A stretch of DNA of 64,000 nt from CBDFHJ01 sp965247635 (GCA_965247635.1 CBDFHJ010000010.1:911075-975074), one strand, 5' to 3'. Shown: positions 25,645-34,470, numbered from the stretch's first letter. The notes: generated from the sequence alone by a model not told the origin. A program made the numbers and translations.

Positions 25645-27438
25645 TTATGTCTGCTGTTGCGGATTCAGTAGGCCCGCATGGGTGTCCACGTGGCACGATT
25701 GGCAGACCACGAGAGTCTTGCGCCGCCGCGCCGCCATGACTTGTACCCACTTGGGCTTTTCTCCTTGGCCTTTTACGTTCAGGTCTTTAAGCGCGCGGAC
25801 GTGGTGAACTTGTACATCCACCGTTGACCCGCATAGCTCGCATTTGTCCGCTAGGAGCCTTTGTATTAGCTCTGTGCGTTCAGACCTATACCGCTGGGGC
25901 TGTCGGTCTACGAGGACAGCCTGCCTGTTCCGCTTCAGGGGTATGCCACCGAACTGTGCCACGAGTGGGCGTTTCCCCTCGCCCCGCTCCACCACGACCT
26001 TGAGGCAAGCCCTTTCTCCGTGCTCGGTTTGGGCGACGCCCTTGTAGCGTCGAAAGATTTTCCGAGCGGTGGTCTTGTGCTTGGCCGCCAGGGTCTTGGC
26101 GAGCGACCCTCCCATGACCCATTGCAGTCGCCCGAGATGGGCTACGTTCTGGGCCAACAGGTAGTACTGGACGACTCCACGGAACTCCGCCTGGTGCCTG
26201 TCCACGATGGTGTAATCCGTATCGTGTATGAGGATGTTGCGGTGTGCCGGTGTGCCGTTCTTCATGTAGGCACGGCAGTGTTGCTCGATGACTTTTGCGG
26301 GAATCCGTAACCCAATTCGTCCGTTGACTTGTCGCTGTCCATTGCGGTCGAGCTTGTCGTGGACTTGTTGGTTCACGATTTCATAGCCGAGGAACCTCGC
26401 CGGCTGGCTGGTGGCGTGGGTTATGAGAGTCTTTTCCTTGGATAGCTCCAGTTTGAGGCTATCGCGCAGGAACGTCTCCAGGGACTCCTTGATCTGCCCG
26501 GCTTCGGCCTTTGGCCCGATGAAGCCCAGCACGAAATCGTCTGCGTAGCGCACGTATCGAAGCCGTCGGTAACCTGGGTCGTAGGGGTCGCCTGAAGGCA
26601 GTTGCTGCATCTCTTTGCGCAGCTCTACCGCCAGACTGTGGTGCCCTACTTTCTTGTGGTAGCTCATCCGGTTTCTCAACCGTGTCCACGCGAGGTTGCG
26701 TCTTCGCACTTGGCCTCGGGTGTGGGCTGGCATGAGCATCTTCTCGACGTACTTATCCAACCGGTCTAGGTAGATGTTGGCGAGGACAGGGCTGACCACG
26801 CCGCCTTGCGGTGTACCGCTCAGCGTGCGGCCATATGTCCATTCCTCCATGTAGCCTGCTTTCAGTAGATACTTGAGCAGGCGTAGGAATCGGTTGTCGT
26901 GAAGCTTCTCTCCGAGTGCCGACAACAAGACCTCGTGATCTATGTTGTCGAAGCACCCCTTGATGTCGCCTTCGACGAACCAGCGGACGCCTGTCCAGGT
27001 GTTGGCCACCTCGCTCAAGGCGGTGTGGCACCCCCGGCGGGGCCGGAAGCCGTGGGAACGGTCGGAGAACTGCGGCTCGTAGTAGGCTTCCAGAATCATC
27101 CGGATGACCTCTTGCAGCAGCTTGTCCGTCCACGTCGGTATGCCCAAGGGACGGGTTCCCCCATTAGGCTTGGGAAGATTGACCCGTCGCACCGGCGTCC
27201 ACCGGAACCGCTCGAAACGCAGGGCGTCGATGATGCGGTCGATTTTCGACAGTGACATACCGTCCACGGTCTCTGCGGTTGTCCCCTTGGTCATCGCTCC
27301 CTGGTTTGAGTAGAGACGACCGTAGGCCCGCAGGTAGAGTTCCCGGTTGTACAGCAGCCGATAGATGTTCTCCAGCGGCAATCCTCTTTCTCCGCGTTCG
27401 CGGATGACGTTCAGTACAGTTTCGGCGTTTCTCATCAT
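25645..27438 (-). CDS. ltrA: Group II intron reverse transcriptase/maturase with HNH endonuclease
   Basis: 597 residues. RT core with RPLGIPTWTDKLLQEVIRMI, DIKGCFDNIDH, GTPQGGVVSPVLANIYL and the catalytic YADD (RYADDFVLGF). The maturase domain X follows around 370-480. The C-terminal HNH nuclease shows CELCG ... VQVHHV ... VCQSCH. No frameshift or missing motif, so the protein may be active in trans even though its own intron lacks domain I. Confidence 0.93.
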   Translation of the reverse strand: MMRNAETVLNVIRERGERGLPLENIYRLLYNRELYLRAYGRLYSNQGAMTKGTTAETVDGMSLSKIDRIIDALRFERFRWTPVRRVNLPKPNGGTRPLGIPTWTDKLLQEVIRMILEAYYEPQFSDRSHGFRPRRGCHTALSEVANTWTGVRWFVEGDIKGCFDNIDHEVLLSALGEKLHDNRFLRLLKYLLKAGYMEEWTYGRTLSGTPQGGVVSPVLANIYLDRLDKYVEKMLMPAHTRGQVRRRNLAWTRLRNRMSYHKKVGHHSLAVELRKEMQQLPSGDPYDPGYRRLRYVRYADDFVLGFIGPKAEAGQIKESLETFLRDSLKLELSKEKTLITHATSQPARFLGYEIVNQQVHDKLDRNGQRQVNGRIGLRIPAKVIEQHCRAYMKNGTPAHRNILIHDTDYTIVDRHQAEFRGVVQYYLLAQNVAHLGRLQWVMGGSLAKTLAAKHKTTARKIFRRYKGVAQTEHGERACLKVVVERGEGKRPLVAQFGGIPLKRNRQAVLVDRQPQRYRSERTELIQRLLADKCELCGSTVDVQVHHVRALKDLNVKGQGEKPKWVQVMAARRRKTLVVCQSCHVDTHAGLLNPQQQT

Positions 27439-27609
27439 GAGTACCTCTCTGTCATGTTTCGTCTAAACCACCTGCCCTCCTTCGCCATGTGCCGGGCTTT
27501 CCCCGGCTCGGACTACTACGAGGGCTCCGTTGCCATAGGGGTCTCCCCCCGTAGGCAATCCCGCGTTCCGTTTGACTTTGGGGATTGGTTCGGCTAGATT
27601 GATCTCACG

Positions 27610-27956
27610 ATGAGAAGTAGCATGAGGACTCTACTCATAGCCTTGGGTGTGGTGGTCGTGGTCATCCTTGCAGCAGTTTTGCTACTTTGGGTTTATGACC
27701 TAACCTATGTACCCGGTGGCTGGTTCTCCTATAGCTCTCTCAGCGCGAGCCCTCGTGTTGTTCCTCCGTTCTCTGTTGTTGTGTTACAGCTTCTGAATGC
27801 GCTGTTCATCGGTGTGGTTGCGGTTGCAGTCCTCGTGTTCGCGTACTACCTATTCAAGGTGAGAACACCTCACGAGGGTGCGAGGCAGCGAGCCGAGAAC
27901 AAGGTCAGGATGTCCGACCCCATTCTCCGGGATGACATCGTGATACTGGCGAGAAC
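27610..27956 (+). pseudogene. Two-helix membrane protein, 3' end cut by IS3 copy C
   Basis: About 115 residues before the IS boundary at 27957. Two membrane helices are visible (TLLIALGVVVVVILAAVLLL; LLNALFIGVVAVAVLVFAYY) with a short Tyr/Ser-rich loop between. The last ~46 residues of the open frame come from IS sequence. It starts right beside the truncated intron. Family unknown. Confidence 0.5.
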
Positions 27957-27999
27957 TGTTAGCAACCAGCAAAAGTGGGACACATTGGGAGCCGAGAGA

Positions 28000-28986
28000 T
28001 CAGGGGCTGGATGGAGGTCTGGCGAGCTCCCTGAGGGCCCTGTTGTAGCGTCGTCGCCGTTCGGTGGTTTGAGCCTTCACCTCCTTCCTGCGTTGTAGGA
28101 TCTCTTGCCGTCTTCCCTTGAGCACGTCTGATGGTGTCACGTTGCCCAGAGCCTTGTGATAGCGCCGGTAGTTGTAGTAGCTGACGAAGGCCGCGATAGC
28201 GGCCTCAAGGTCGGCGGGCAACTCATAAGGCACCTGGTTGACGTCCCGTTTGATGGTCTGGTGGTAGCGCTCCAGCTTCCCGTTGGTCTGAGGGTGGAAA
28301 GGAGTTGCTAGGATGTGCTTGATGCCAACCATCCCCAGGTAGTCCCTGAATGCTCTTGAGACATAGCCTGGACCGTTGTCACTCAGCAGCCTGGTGCGGT
28401 CTGTGACTGGAACTTGGTCCATGCTGGTCGTGTCCACAGCATCCTGGACCACCTCGATGAAGGAGTCGGCCGTCATATCTTGCTGAAGCCTGTGAGCCAG
28501 GATGAAGCGGGAGTAGTCGTCCATAACGGTGACCAGGTAGTAGTAGCCCCACCCAACCACCCTGAAGTATGAGGCATCGGTGGCCCACATCTGGTGAGGT
28601 CCTGTGGTCTTGAGGTGGTACTCCTTCCCCGCGGCCAACCGCATCTCAGGCCTCTTCACTAGGCCCTCCCTGCCCAGGATACGGTAGACGCTGGACTCTG
28701 AGACTGAGAAGCCCTGGTTGTCGGTGATCCCCGCGGCCAGCTGACGGCAGCTCAGCTCTGGCATCTCCCTGGCTGATAACAGGACTGAGCGTTCTTCCTG
28801 AATAGTGAGACGGTTCCATGGTGGCTGATCGCCTCCTGGTCGGTCCTCAAGTCCTTGTTGGTCTTGGCGTCTGAGCCACCGGTAGTAGGTGCTCTTAGGG
28901 ATGCCCAGCTCTCTGAGGACCTTTCGCTTGGGGAGGGGAGACGAGGATACTTTGGTAACTACCTCTGCCTTCTCCGGGGCGCTCAT
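28000..28986 (-). CDS. IS3-family transposase OrfB, copy C
   Basis: 328 residues, identical in protein sequence to copy A. The DDE residues are in WATDASYF, LLSDNGPG and GKLERYHQ. The 4-base overlap with orfA is retained. Confidence 0.92.
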   Translation of the reverse strand: MSAPEKAEVVTKVSSSPLPKRKVLRELGIPKSTYYRWLRRQDQQGLEDRPGGDQPPWNRLTIQEERSVLLSAREMPELSCRQLAAGITDNQGFSVSESSVYRILGREGLVKRPEMRLAAGKEYHLKTTGPHQMWATDASYFRVVGWGYYYLVTVMDDYSRFILAHRLQQDMTADSFIEVVQDAVDTTSMDQVPVTDRTRLLSDNGPGYVSRAFRDYLGMVGIKHILATPFHPQTNGKLERYHQTIKRDVNQVPYELPADLEAAIAAFVSYYNYRRYHKALGNVTPSDVLKGRRQEILQRRKEVKAQTTERRRRYNRALRELARPPSSP

Positions 28987-29390
28987 CCGCTGGTACCGGT
29001 GGCGTCCTGGGGCATGGGGATGGCCGTTTTTTTGAGACGGTACGCCTCCAGCGACAGATCGGCCACTAGCTCCTTGAGTTCCCCGTTCTCTCGCTTGAGT
29101 TGCCCTACCTCATGCTGAGTGGCGTCCCGAACCGAGTCACGGGTCAACCTCTCCTTGCCCGCCTCCATGAACTCTTTGGTCCACGAGTAGTAGGAGTGGG
29201 GCTTGATCCCCTCCCGCCGGCACAGGTCGTTGACTGTGACCTCGCGGCGGAAGCCCTCCAGAACAATTCGGATCTTCTCTTCGGGGGTGTACTTACGTCG
29301 GGCAGCCGCCTTCACTGTGCGGACGAAAGACCTGGTCTGCTCGCTTCGTTCCTCGGCGGCCTCTGCTTTGCTTACTTCTAGTTGGGACAC
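28983..29390 (-). CDS. IS3-family transposase OrfA, copy C
   Basis: 135 residues, identical to copy A, with the A7 slippery site near its end. Expected to yield OrfAB by -1 frameshifting. Confidence 0.9.
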   Translation of the reverse strand: MSQLEVSKAEAAEERSEQTRSFVRTVKAAARRKYTPEEKIRIVLEGFRREVTVNDLCRREGIKPHSYYSWTKEFMEAGKERLTRDSVRDATQHEVGQLKRENGELKELVADLSLEAYRLKKTAIPMPQDATGTSG

Positions 29391-29501
29391 ATCTGCTCCT
29401 TTCTGTGGGTAGCTCTACCCTCATTTCAGGAGCTCACACCACCCTCCGACTCTCGGGTTTTCCTACCCTTATATGTGTCCCATTATCGCTGACGGTCTAC
29501 A

Positions 29502-30029
29502 GTCCTATAGGGGGTGGTTTCTCCCCGAATTAGCTTGCTCAGGACCCCGACTTCCCTTTTTGGAACAAACTCAAATCTCTGTACACGTCCATCACACCAC
29601 GAAGGCCCCTGGGAACGTCAGGGCTTGAAAGGGAGGGTGAGCGTGCCCTCCCCCACACCTCATGAATGAAGCTGGGTCAATGCTTCTGATCTAGGCGCCC
29701 CTTGCTTCAGGCGTCCAGCAAGGTCAACCGAGACCGTTTCTGGGTGCGCTGCCGGGCCCATGCTGTAGGGAGGGTATTTTGGGCATCTCGCTCGAAATTG
29801 CTCGCTCACATGCAGCAATCATTTAGCAATAGGGGCCCCGGAGCGCTGGTTCTTTAGCTCTGCTCTACATTTAGGTCCTACAGGGGAGGACTCAGCAGAA
29901 CCCTAAAGGAATCGAAGGAGTTCTTCCCAGCATCTCCATACCTGTGAAGGTGTCTCCGGGCCGTTGACAGCGGGTCCATCGTCGGTGCAATATTAGAGTA
30001 AGACTCGGTAACATAGTGTGGAGGCCGAC
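29502..30029. other. Intergenic stretch before the toxin-antitoxin pair
   Basis: No convincing gene on either strand. It holds a hairpin GGGAGGG (29631-29637) / CCCTCCC (29646-29652) and, at its end, a possible promoter (see 29964-29993). The left edge directly abuts the IS3 end. Confidence 0.4.
29964..29993 (+). promoter_or_regulatory. Candidate promoter of the RHH/PIN operon
   Basis: TTGACA at 29964-29969 and CAATAT at 29988-29993, 18 bases apart, located 37 bases upstream of the antitoxin start. The -35 is perfect and the -10 weak. Confidence 0.4.
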
Positions 30030-30287
30030 ATGCCAAGAACAACGAAGACCATCACCTTCTCCCTGCCTCCAGAGATGGCGGAGCGGGTGGACGAGGTGAT
30101 GAAGCAAGAGGGACGCACCAAAAGTGAGCTCCTCCGAGAGGCGCTGGTACGCTACATCGAAGAATGTGAGTGGAGAGCGCTGCTCCAGTACGGAGAGCAG
30201 CGGGCCAGGGAGCAGGGTCTCGGACCCGAGGATGTGGGACCGCTGGTGGAGGAATACCGCTCTGAAGTCGGTCCTACCCGGGCATGA
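30030..30287 (+). CDS. Ribbon-helix-helix antitoxin (CopG/RHH type)
   Basis: 85 residues from ATG 30030, with GGAGG 5 bases upstream (an in-frame GTG at 30018 lies before the ribosome site). The N-terminus TKTITFSLPPEMAERVDEVM followed by GRTKSELLREALVRYI is a classic RHH DNA-binding fold. The C-terminal part would wrap the toxin. It overlaps the PIN gene by 4 bases (ATGA). In this arrangement the antitoxin usually represses its own operon. Confidence 0.85.
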   Translation: MPRTTKTITFSLPPEMAERVDEVMKQEGRTKSELLREALVRYIEECEWRALLQYGEQRAREQGLGPEDVGPLVEEYRSEVGPTRA

Positions 30288-30688
30288 GGGTCGTCCTGGA
30301 CACCAACGTCATCGTCTCAGGTCTCAACTTCCCTGGGAACGAGCGCCTAGTGCTGGAGCTGGCCCGCAGGGGGCGCTTCGAGCTCTGTCTCTCATCTTTT
30401 GTCCTGGAGGAGGGTGCAGGGGTATTGACTCGCAAGTTTGGCTGGGAGGAGGAGAACACACACAGGGCCATCGAGATGCTGCGGGACGCGGCAAACATCA
30501 TCGACCCCCAGCAGGTGCCACAGGTGATCGAGGGAAACGAAGCGGACAACCGGATCCTGGGGTGTGCGGTAGAGGCTTCTGCCGCCTACCTGGTCACGGG
30601 AGACCGGCGGCACCTTCTTCCCCTTGCAGAGCATGAAGGGATAAGAATACTCAATGCACCCCGGTTCTTGTCGGCGCTTGAGGGCTGA
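30284..30688 (+). CDS. PIN-domain toxin ribonuclease
   Basis: 134 residues with the PIN acidic residues: D6 in VVLDTNVIVS, a mid-protein Glu (VLEEGAG), D87 in GNEADNRILGCA and D105 in LVTGDRRHLL. This is the PIN_3 subgroup (putative toxins with LVTGD). These toxins cleave RNA when freed from the RHH partner. Coupled to the upstream antitoxin by ATGA. The pair may stabilise the mobile region. Confidence 0.85.
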   Translation: MRVVLDTNVIVSGLNFPGNERLVLELARRGRFELCLSSFVLEEGAGVLTRKFGWEEENTHRAIEMLRDAANIIDPQQVPQVIEGNEADNRILGCAVEASAAYLVTGDRRHLLPLAEHEGIRILNAPRFLSALEG

Positions 30689-30759
30689 TAGCAAACGCCA
30701 GGACATGAAGACGATATCGATCTCATTGCAAACCAACTTTCAAGGGAGTGAAGATATAC

Positions 30760-32382
30760 ATGAAACAACAAAATGACCCAACACCGGCAGCCCTCTACGC
30801 ACGGGTGTCCAGCAACCGGCAGGACGTGGACCTGTCCGTGTCCGCCCAGCTCAGGGCGCTTCGGGGTTACGCCGAGACTAACGGCTACATCGTGGCCAGG
30901 GAGTACGTCGACGAGGCCGAGAGCGGGCGCATCGCCGACCGGCCCCAGTTCCGCAAGATGCTGGACGAGGCCAGCAAGCTCACTGCTCCCTTCCATGAGA
31001 TTCTTGTTTGGAAGTTCTCACGGTTCACACGCAAACGGGAGCACGCCGTTGCCTTCAAGTCGATGCTAAGGAAGCGGGGCATCAAAGTCGTCTCTATCAC
31101 CGAGCACGCCGACGACTCTCCCACGGGCAAGCTCATGGAGGCCATCATCGAGAGCGTTGACGAGTTCTACTCTGAAAACTTGGCCCAAGAAGTCGTCCGA
31201 GGGATGCGGGAAGCCGCCATACGGGGCTTCTGGGTCTCCACCTACGCTCCCTTCGGCTACAAGAAGGTGTCGGTCCAGGACGGAGCAAAGAAGCGGCCCA
31301 AGCTGGAGCTGGATTCACCGGCGGACGCCGTGGTCAGGCGCATCTTCCAGATGGCCCTACAGGGCAAGAGCACCCTGGACATCACGAAGACGCTGAATGG
31401 TGAGGGCATCCCCACGTCCACGGGCAAGCATTGGCTGAAGTCCACTGTGCACCGCATCCTCTCCAACGAAGCGTACACAGGAACGCTGGTTTGGGGTGTC
31501 GATGCCAAGGACGGTGCGCCACCGGTGCGGGTGGAGAAGGCATTTCCCGCCATCGTCTCTCAGCAGGAGTTTCGACGGATCACCCGCTTCCTTCGCTCCA
31601 AGGCCCCTGCCAGGGTCAACCCCCGGCGGGCATCCAGCCCCTATCTTCTCAGCGGCTTGGTGAAATGTGAGAAGTGCGGAAAGGCGCTCACTGCGGCTGA
31701 GGCCAAAAGCGGCAAGTACAGCTACTACGTCTGCCACTCACTGCTGAAAAAGGGCAAGGGAACCTGCAAGACGCCTCGCCTCAACTCGAAGCGCTTTGAG
31801 AAGCTGATGATCGAGCAGATTCGCGCAAACATCCTCACTGAAAGCAACATCCGGGACCTGGTTAGACTGATGGACGAGGAGATGGACGGGGTGGCTGCCG
31901 AGCAGCGGGAGAGGCTGGAAAACATCGAAGCGGAGCTTATCGAGGTGCGGCGGCGCTTGGACCGGGTGTGGCACGTCATCGAGAACTCGGAACTCGACAT
32001 ATCCGACGCCACCTCCCGCATCAGAGAGCACCGGGAGCGTCAGGAGAAGCTGGAGATCGCCGCAGAGGAGGCCAGGGCATTGCTCTCAGAGCGCCGGGCC
32101 GTGCTGGACAACGTGGACACCATCGCCGCCTTCGCCGAGGACATGAGCGACTTCCTGATGACCAGCGAAATCACCGAATCGAGGGCCTTCATCAAGTCCT
32201 TCGTCAAGGAGATCAAGGTCAAGCCAGGAAAAGCAACGGTCTACTACACCCTACCCACGCCGCCGGACAGCCCGATAGGGGGCGGAGACGCCGCAGAGGT
32301 GGCTCTCCACGGCCCAGTTCGCAGTTCAGTACACGTTGGTGGGGAAGGGGAGACTCGAACTCCCACGCCTTTCGGCACATGA
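30760..32382 (+). CDS. Large serine recombinase whose 3' end overlaps tRNA-Leu
   Basis: About 540 residues. The catalytic N-terminal resolvase domain shows ALYARVSSNRQ with the nucleophile serine, and KFSRFTRKREHAV. A recombinase domain follows (FGYKKVS ... GIPTSTGKHWLKSTVHRIL), then a zinc-ribbon (CEKCGKAL ... YYVCHSLLKKGKGTC) and a long coiled coil (about 380-450). The end of the protein, GETRTPTPFGT, is encoded by the tRNA-Leu gene read in antisense, and the stop falls inside the tRNA. This suggests integration at the tRNA. A GTG at 30748 is an alternative start, but GGGAG overlaps it. Confidence 0.88.
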   Translation: MKQQNDPTPAALYARVSSNRQDVDLSVSAQLRALRGYAETNGYIVAREYVDEAESGRIADRPQFRKMLDEASKLTAPFHEILVWKFSRFTRKREHAVAFKSMLRKRGIKVVSITEHADDSPTGKLMEAIIESVDEFYSENLAQEVVRGMREAAIRGFWVSTYAPFGYKKVSVQDGAKKRPKLELDSPADAVVRRIFQMALQGKSTLDITKTLNGEGIPTSTGKHWLKSTVHRILSNEAYTGTLVWGVDAKDGAPPVRVEKAFPAIVSQQEFRRITRFLRSKAPARVNPRRASSPYLLSGLVKCEKCGKALTAAEAKSGKYSYYVCHSLLKKGKGTCKTPRLNSKRFEKLMIEQIRANILTESNIRDLVRLMDEEMDGVAAEQRERLENIEAELIEVRRRLDRVWHVIENSELDISDATSRIREHRERQEKLEIAAEEARALLSERRAVLDNVDTIAAFAEDMSDFLMTSEITESRAFIKSFVKEIKVKPGKATVYYTLPTPPDSPIGGGDAAEVALHGPVRSSVHVGGEGETRTPTPFGT

Positions 32383-32421
32383 TCCTAAATCATGCTCGTC
32401 TGCCAATTCCGACACTTCCCC
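32337..32421 (-). tRNA. tRNA-Leu (anticodon UAG), CCA encoded
   Basis: On the minus strand the acceptor GGGGAAG (from 32421) pairs with CTTCCCC, followed by A and an encoded CCA at 32339-32337. The anticodon stem CATGA/TCATG encloses loop TTTAGGA, giving anticodon TAG. The T arm carries GTTCGAGTC, and a variable arm (GTGCCGAAAGGCGT) fits a class II tRNA. It is the only RNA gene seen besides the intron domain. Confidence 0.93.
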
Positions 32422-32486
32422 GTGCCGTAGCCTATTGTAACAAACTGACTTTAGGTGGTAGCGGCCTAGTCCACTAGCATGAGATA

Positions 32487-33497
32487 ATGGGTTCGGACCG
32501 GACAAAATGCGCACCCGACTTGGCCGAGAAAGGGGCGCATAGGTACATGATTCGTGAAGGAGCGACGAGTAAAGCACGAGTAAAGAGGGAGTACCGATTC
32601 GACGAGGCCAAGGCCATCTTCCTCCGCTGGCATCGAGTGGAGGGCCATTCGGAGCTGACGATTCGGAACTATGCCGACCAGCTCCGCATATTCCGCCAGG
32701 CGGTCGCACCCGGGCGACCTAGCTATCTGTTAAGCGAGTCGGAGCCCCTGAGCGTAATCCTCTCCCTCGAGGAGTTGAAGGCTCGGGGATGTTCCCCGTA
32801 CACCATACGGACGCACTTCCGGCATGTCTTCGCGTTCTTCAAGTGGTGTGTCCGGTGGGGCCTCTTGGAAAAGGATGCCGACCCTTGTAAGGACCTCACG
32901 CCTCCGAGGGTTCCCAAGCTACGCAAACCGTTCCTTACCCGTCCCCAGTTCGATGCGCTGATCGGCGTGTGCAACCCCGCTACCCTCACCGGCCGGCGGG
33001 ACTTGGCCCTGCTCTGGATGCTCCTGAGTACGGGCATGAGACGGGCAGAGCTCGTGGCACTGACTTTGGAAGACCTGGACTGGGAGCGTTCCCTAGTGCG
33101 CATCAGGTGGGGCAAAGGGCAGAAGGAACGCTGGGTCCCGCTCATGCGCGAAGCCCAACGGGCGGTGCTGTACTACCTGGCGCTACGGAAGGACGTGGAG
33201 TGCCCTGAACTCTGGCTGAGTTACCGTCGCGACCCCCTCACGTACCGCGGGCTAGGTAGGGCGATGGTTGAGATCTATCGGAAAGCTGGCGTGAAGACTA
33301 ACGATCCCGCTCACATCTTCCGGCGCACCTGGGCTGCCAACTCGGTGCGTCAGAACATCCCACGGCAGTACACGCAGATTGTCGGGGGCTGGGAGAGCCC
33401 TGAGATGATCGACAAGTACGTTGCGGCGATGGGTCTAGAGGAGGAAGAGGCCCGAGACGCCTATCGGGGCTTCAACCCGCTACCACAGGGGGGATAG
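32487..33497 (+). CDS. Tyrosine recombinase / integrase
   Basis: Up to 336 residues. An N-terminal SAM-like core-binding domain (about 40-150) precedes the catalytic domain: R in LLSTGMRRAELVAL, K in GKGQKERWVPL, H-x-x-R in HIFRRTWA, a Trp in the usual second-His place (GGWESPEMIDKY) and the nucleophile Tyr in DKY. It lies just beyond the tRNA-Leu on the opposite strand. The start is uncertain since no good ribosome site precedes 32487; ATG 32547 is possible. Likely the integrase of an element inserted next to the tRNA. Confidence 0.88.
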   Translation: MGSDRTKCAPDLAEKGAHRYMIREGATSKARVKREYRFDEAKAIFLRWHRVEGHSELTIRNYADQLRIFRQAVAPGRPSYLLSESEPLSVILSLEELKARGCSPYTIRTHFRHVFAFFKWCVRWGLLEKDADPCKDLTPPRVPKLRKPFLTRPQFDALIGVCNPATLTGRRDLALLWMLLSTGMRRAELVALTLEDLDWERSLVRIRWGKGQKERWVPLMREAQRAVLYYLALRKDVECPELWLSYRRDPLTYRGLGRAMVEIYRKAGVKTNDPAHIFRRTWAANSVRQNIPRQYTQIVGGWESPEMIDKYVAAMGLEEEEARDAYRGFNPLPQGG

Positions 33498-33559
33498 GGT
33501 TCGCTACCCGTAACCTTCATTTTGGCAGGTCTGTAATTGGCTCTTCTGCCCACCACGTC

Positions 33560-33766
33560 TCAAAGGCCGCTGCCGTGTTGGGGAATCCGAGTTCTAGCCG
33601 CGGATAGTTCGAACAGTCGGTCCACCTCGCTTTGGGTGATGCGGTGACGTCCGCCGCCAGGCTTCACGGTCCGCAGCCGACCTTGCCGAATCCAAGTATA
33701 GACGGTGGTGCGGCTGACCTGAGCAAACTCTGCGAGGTCTTTGATAGTCCAAAGGCGTTCCTGCAT
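33560..33766 (-). CDS. Excisionase-type helix-turn-helix protein
   Basis: 68 residues from the ATG at 33766, overlapping the stop of the upstream gene (TGATG). WTIKDLAEFAQVSRTTVYTW followed by IRQGRLRTVKPGGGRHRI is the MerR-like excisionase fold (HTH_17). It lies tail-to-tail with the tyrosine recombinase, as in many integrative elements, and may control directionality of excision. Confidence 0.85.
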   Translation of the reverse strand: MQERLWTIKDLAEFAQVSRTTVYTWIRQGRLRTVKPGGGRHRITQSEVDRLFELSAARTRIPQHGSGL

Positions 33767-34020
33767 CACGCCTCTCCTTCTACCAGCGCCATATAGTCAG
33801 GGCGCTCATAGTCCCACGGGCCTTCAAGCAATTCGTCGTGGAACACGTCGTACCCGTAGCCGTCTGGAAACGGGACATGGTACATACCTACCTCTTCTGC
33901 TTCCTCTGGCCCTAGTTTCCGTAGCACGGTCACTTGCTGATGTGTAGGGTGCCAAAGTTCAGCATCGGCAGAGTCTTCACCCTCGTAGCAGCGGTACTCA
34001 AAATACTGGGTGTAGGCCAT
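33766..34020 (-). CDS. Small acidic hypothetical protein upstream of excisionase
   Basis: 84 residues from ATG 34020 (MAYTQYFEYRCYEGEDSADA), aromatic- and acid-rich with HPTHQQVTVLRKLGPEEAEE in the middle. Not recognised. It is coupled by TGATG overlaps both to the excisionase downstream and to a very short frame upstream, so it belongs to a tightly packed minus-strand operon of phage or ICE type. Confidence 0.55.
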   Translation of the reverse strand: MAYTQYFEYRCYEGEDSADAELWHPTHQQVTVLRKLGPEEAEEVGMYHVPFPDGYGYDVFHDELLEGPWDYERPDYMALVEGEA

Positions 34021-34470
34021 CACGCTCCCTTGTCCACCAGCGCGAGGGGGGCGTGGGCGTGGGCCATGATGGCCCTGTGGGTAAGGGACGGCAGTCTTAC
34101 GTTTGTCTGCTGCCGCTGCTATCTCCGATAGTGCTGCAATACGTGCCAGCGCGTCGCCTGCTCTAGTAGGTCTTTTAGTGGTGGCATCATTTACGCCCGG
34201 TCGGTACTTTTGTCGTCTGGCCCCGTTGCCTGGCCAGGTCGTCTTTGAGTGCCCTCTTACCCTCTAGCACTGAACGTTTCCACCAGCTCACGGTTTGCTT
34301 GTAGCTCCGTTCGTCCGTATATGCGAATCCATCGGCCCCGTAGGTGGAATGCTCTAGGTGCCATCTGCCGGTTACGACGATGGGATAGTGACGTATCTTG
34401 TAGGGCGGACGCCCCCGGTCCCGCCGCTTGTCCCCGTCTACGCCTGTCAGCGGTTTAGGGCAAATAAGCT
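34020..34470 (-). other. Upstream part of the small-gene operon: short frames and a startless fragment
   Basis: Three stretches read without gap on the minus strand. From 34470 to 34187 a frame of ~93 codons with no good start encodes RRDRGRPPYKIRHYPIVVTG ... YTDERSYKQTVSWWKRSVLE; it looks like the 3' part of a truncated gene. Its stop overlaps ATGATGCC, the start of a 23-residue frame (PPLKDLLEQATRWHVLQHYR, ends 34119). A last ~15-codon frame ends at 34020, overlapping the next gene. The repeated TGATG couplings suggest a real transcript, but the functions are unknown. Confidence 0.35.

Larger units (their letters stand above)
25540..27596 (-). mobile_element. Group II intron, 5'-truncated, with reverse transcriptase
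   Basis: The 3' end is clear: domain V at 25603-25636, domain VI, and a CTACCCTAC end next to helicase sequence. It encodes a full RT-maturase. Only ~160 bases lie upstream of the RT gene, holding a domain II/III-like segment (GTAGTAGTCCGAGCCGGGGA). Full introns have several hundred bases of domain I there, so domain I is missing. The left edge is approximate. A 5' truncation fits incomplete target-primed reverse transcription or a later deletion. Confidence 0.75.
27957..29501 (-). mobile_element. IS3-family insertion sequence, copy C (1545 bp)
   Basis: Nearly identical to copy A and in the same orientation, including the GGCCAT variant after the A7 run. Both reading frames are intact. Flanks GAAC and GTCC show no target duplication, which suggests that recombination between copies has exchanged flanks. 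Confidence 0.92.

Noticed and set aside
29631..29652. GGGAGGG/CCCTCCC hairpin as a terminator
   Set aside because: No gene ends next to it and there is no U-run.
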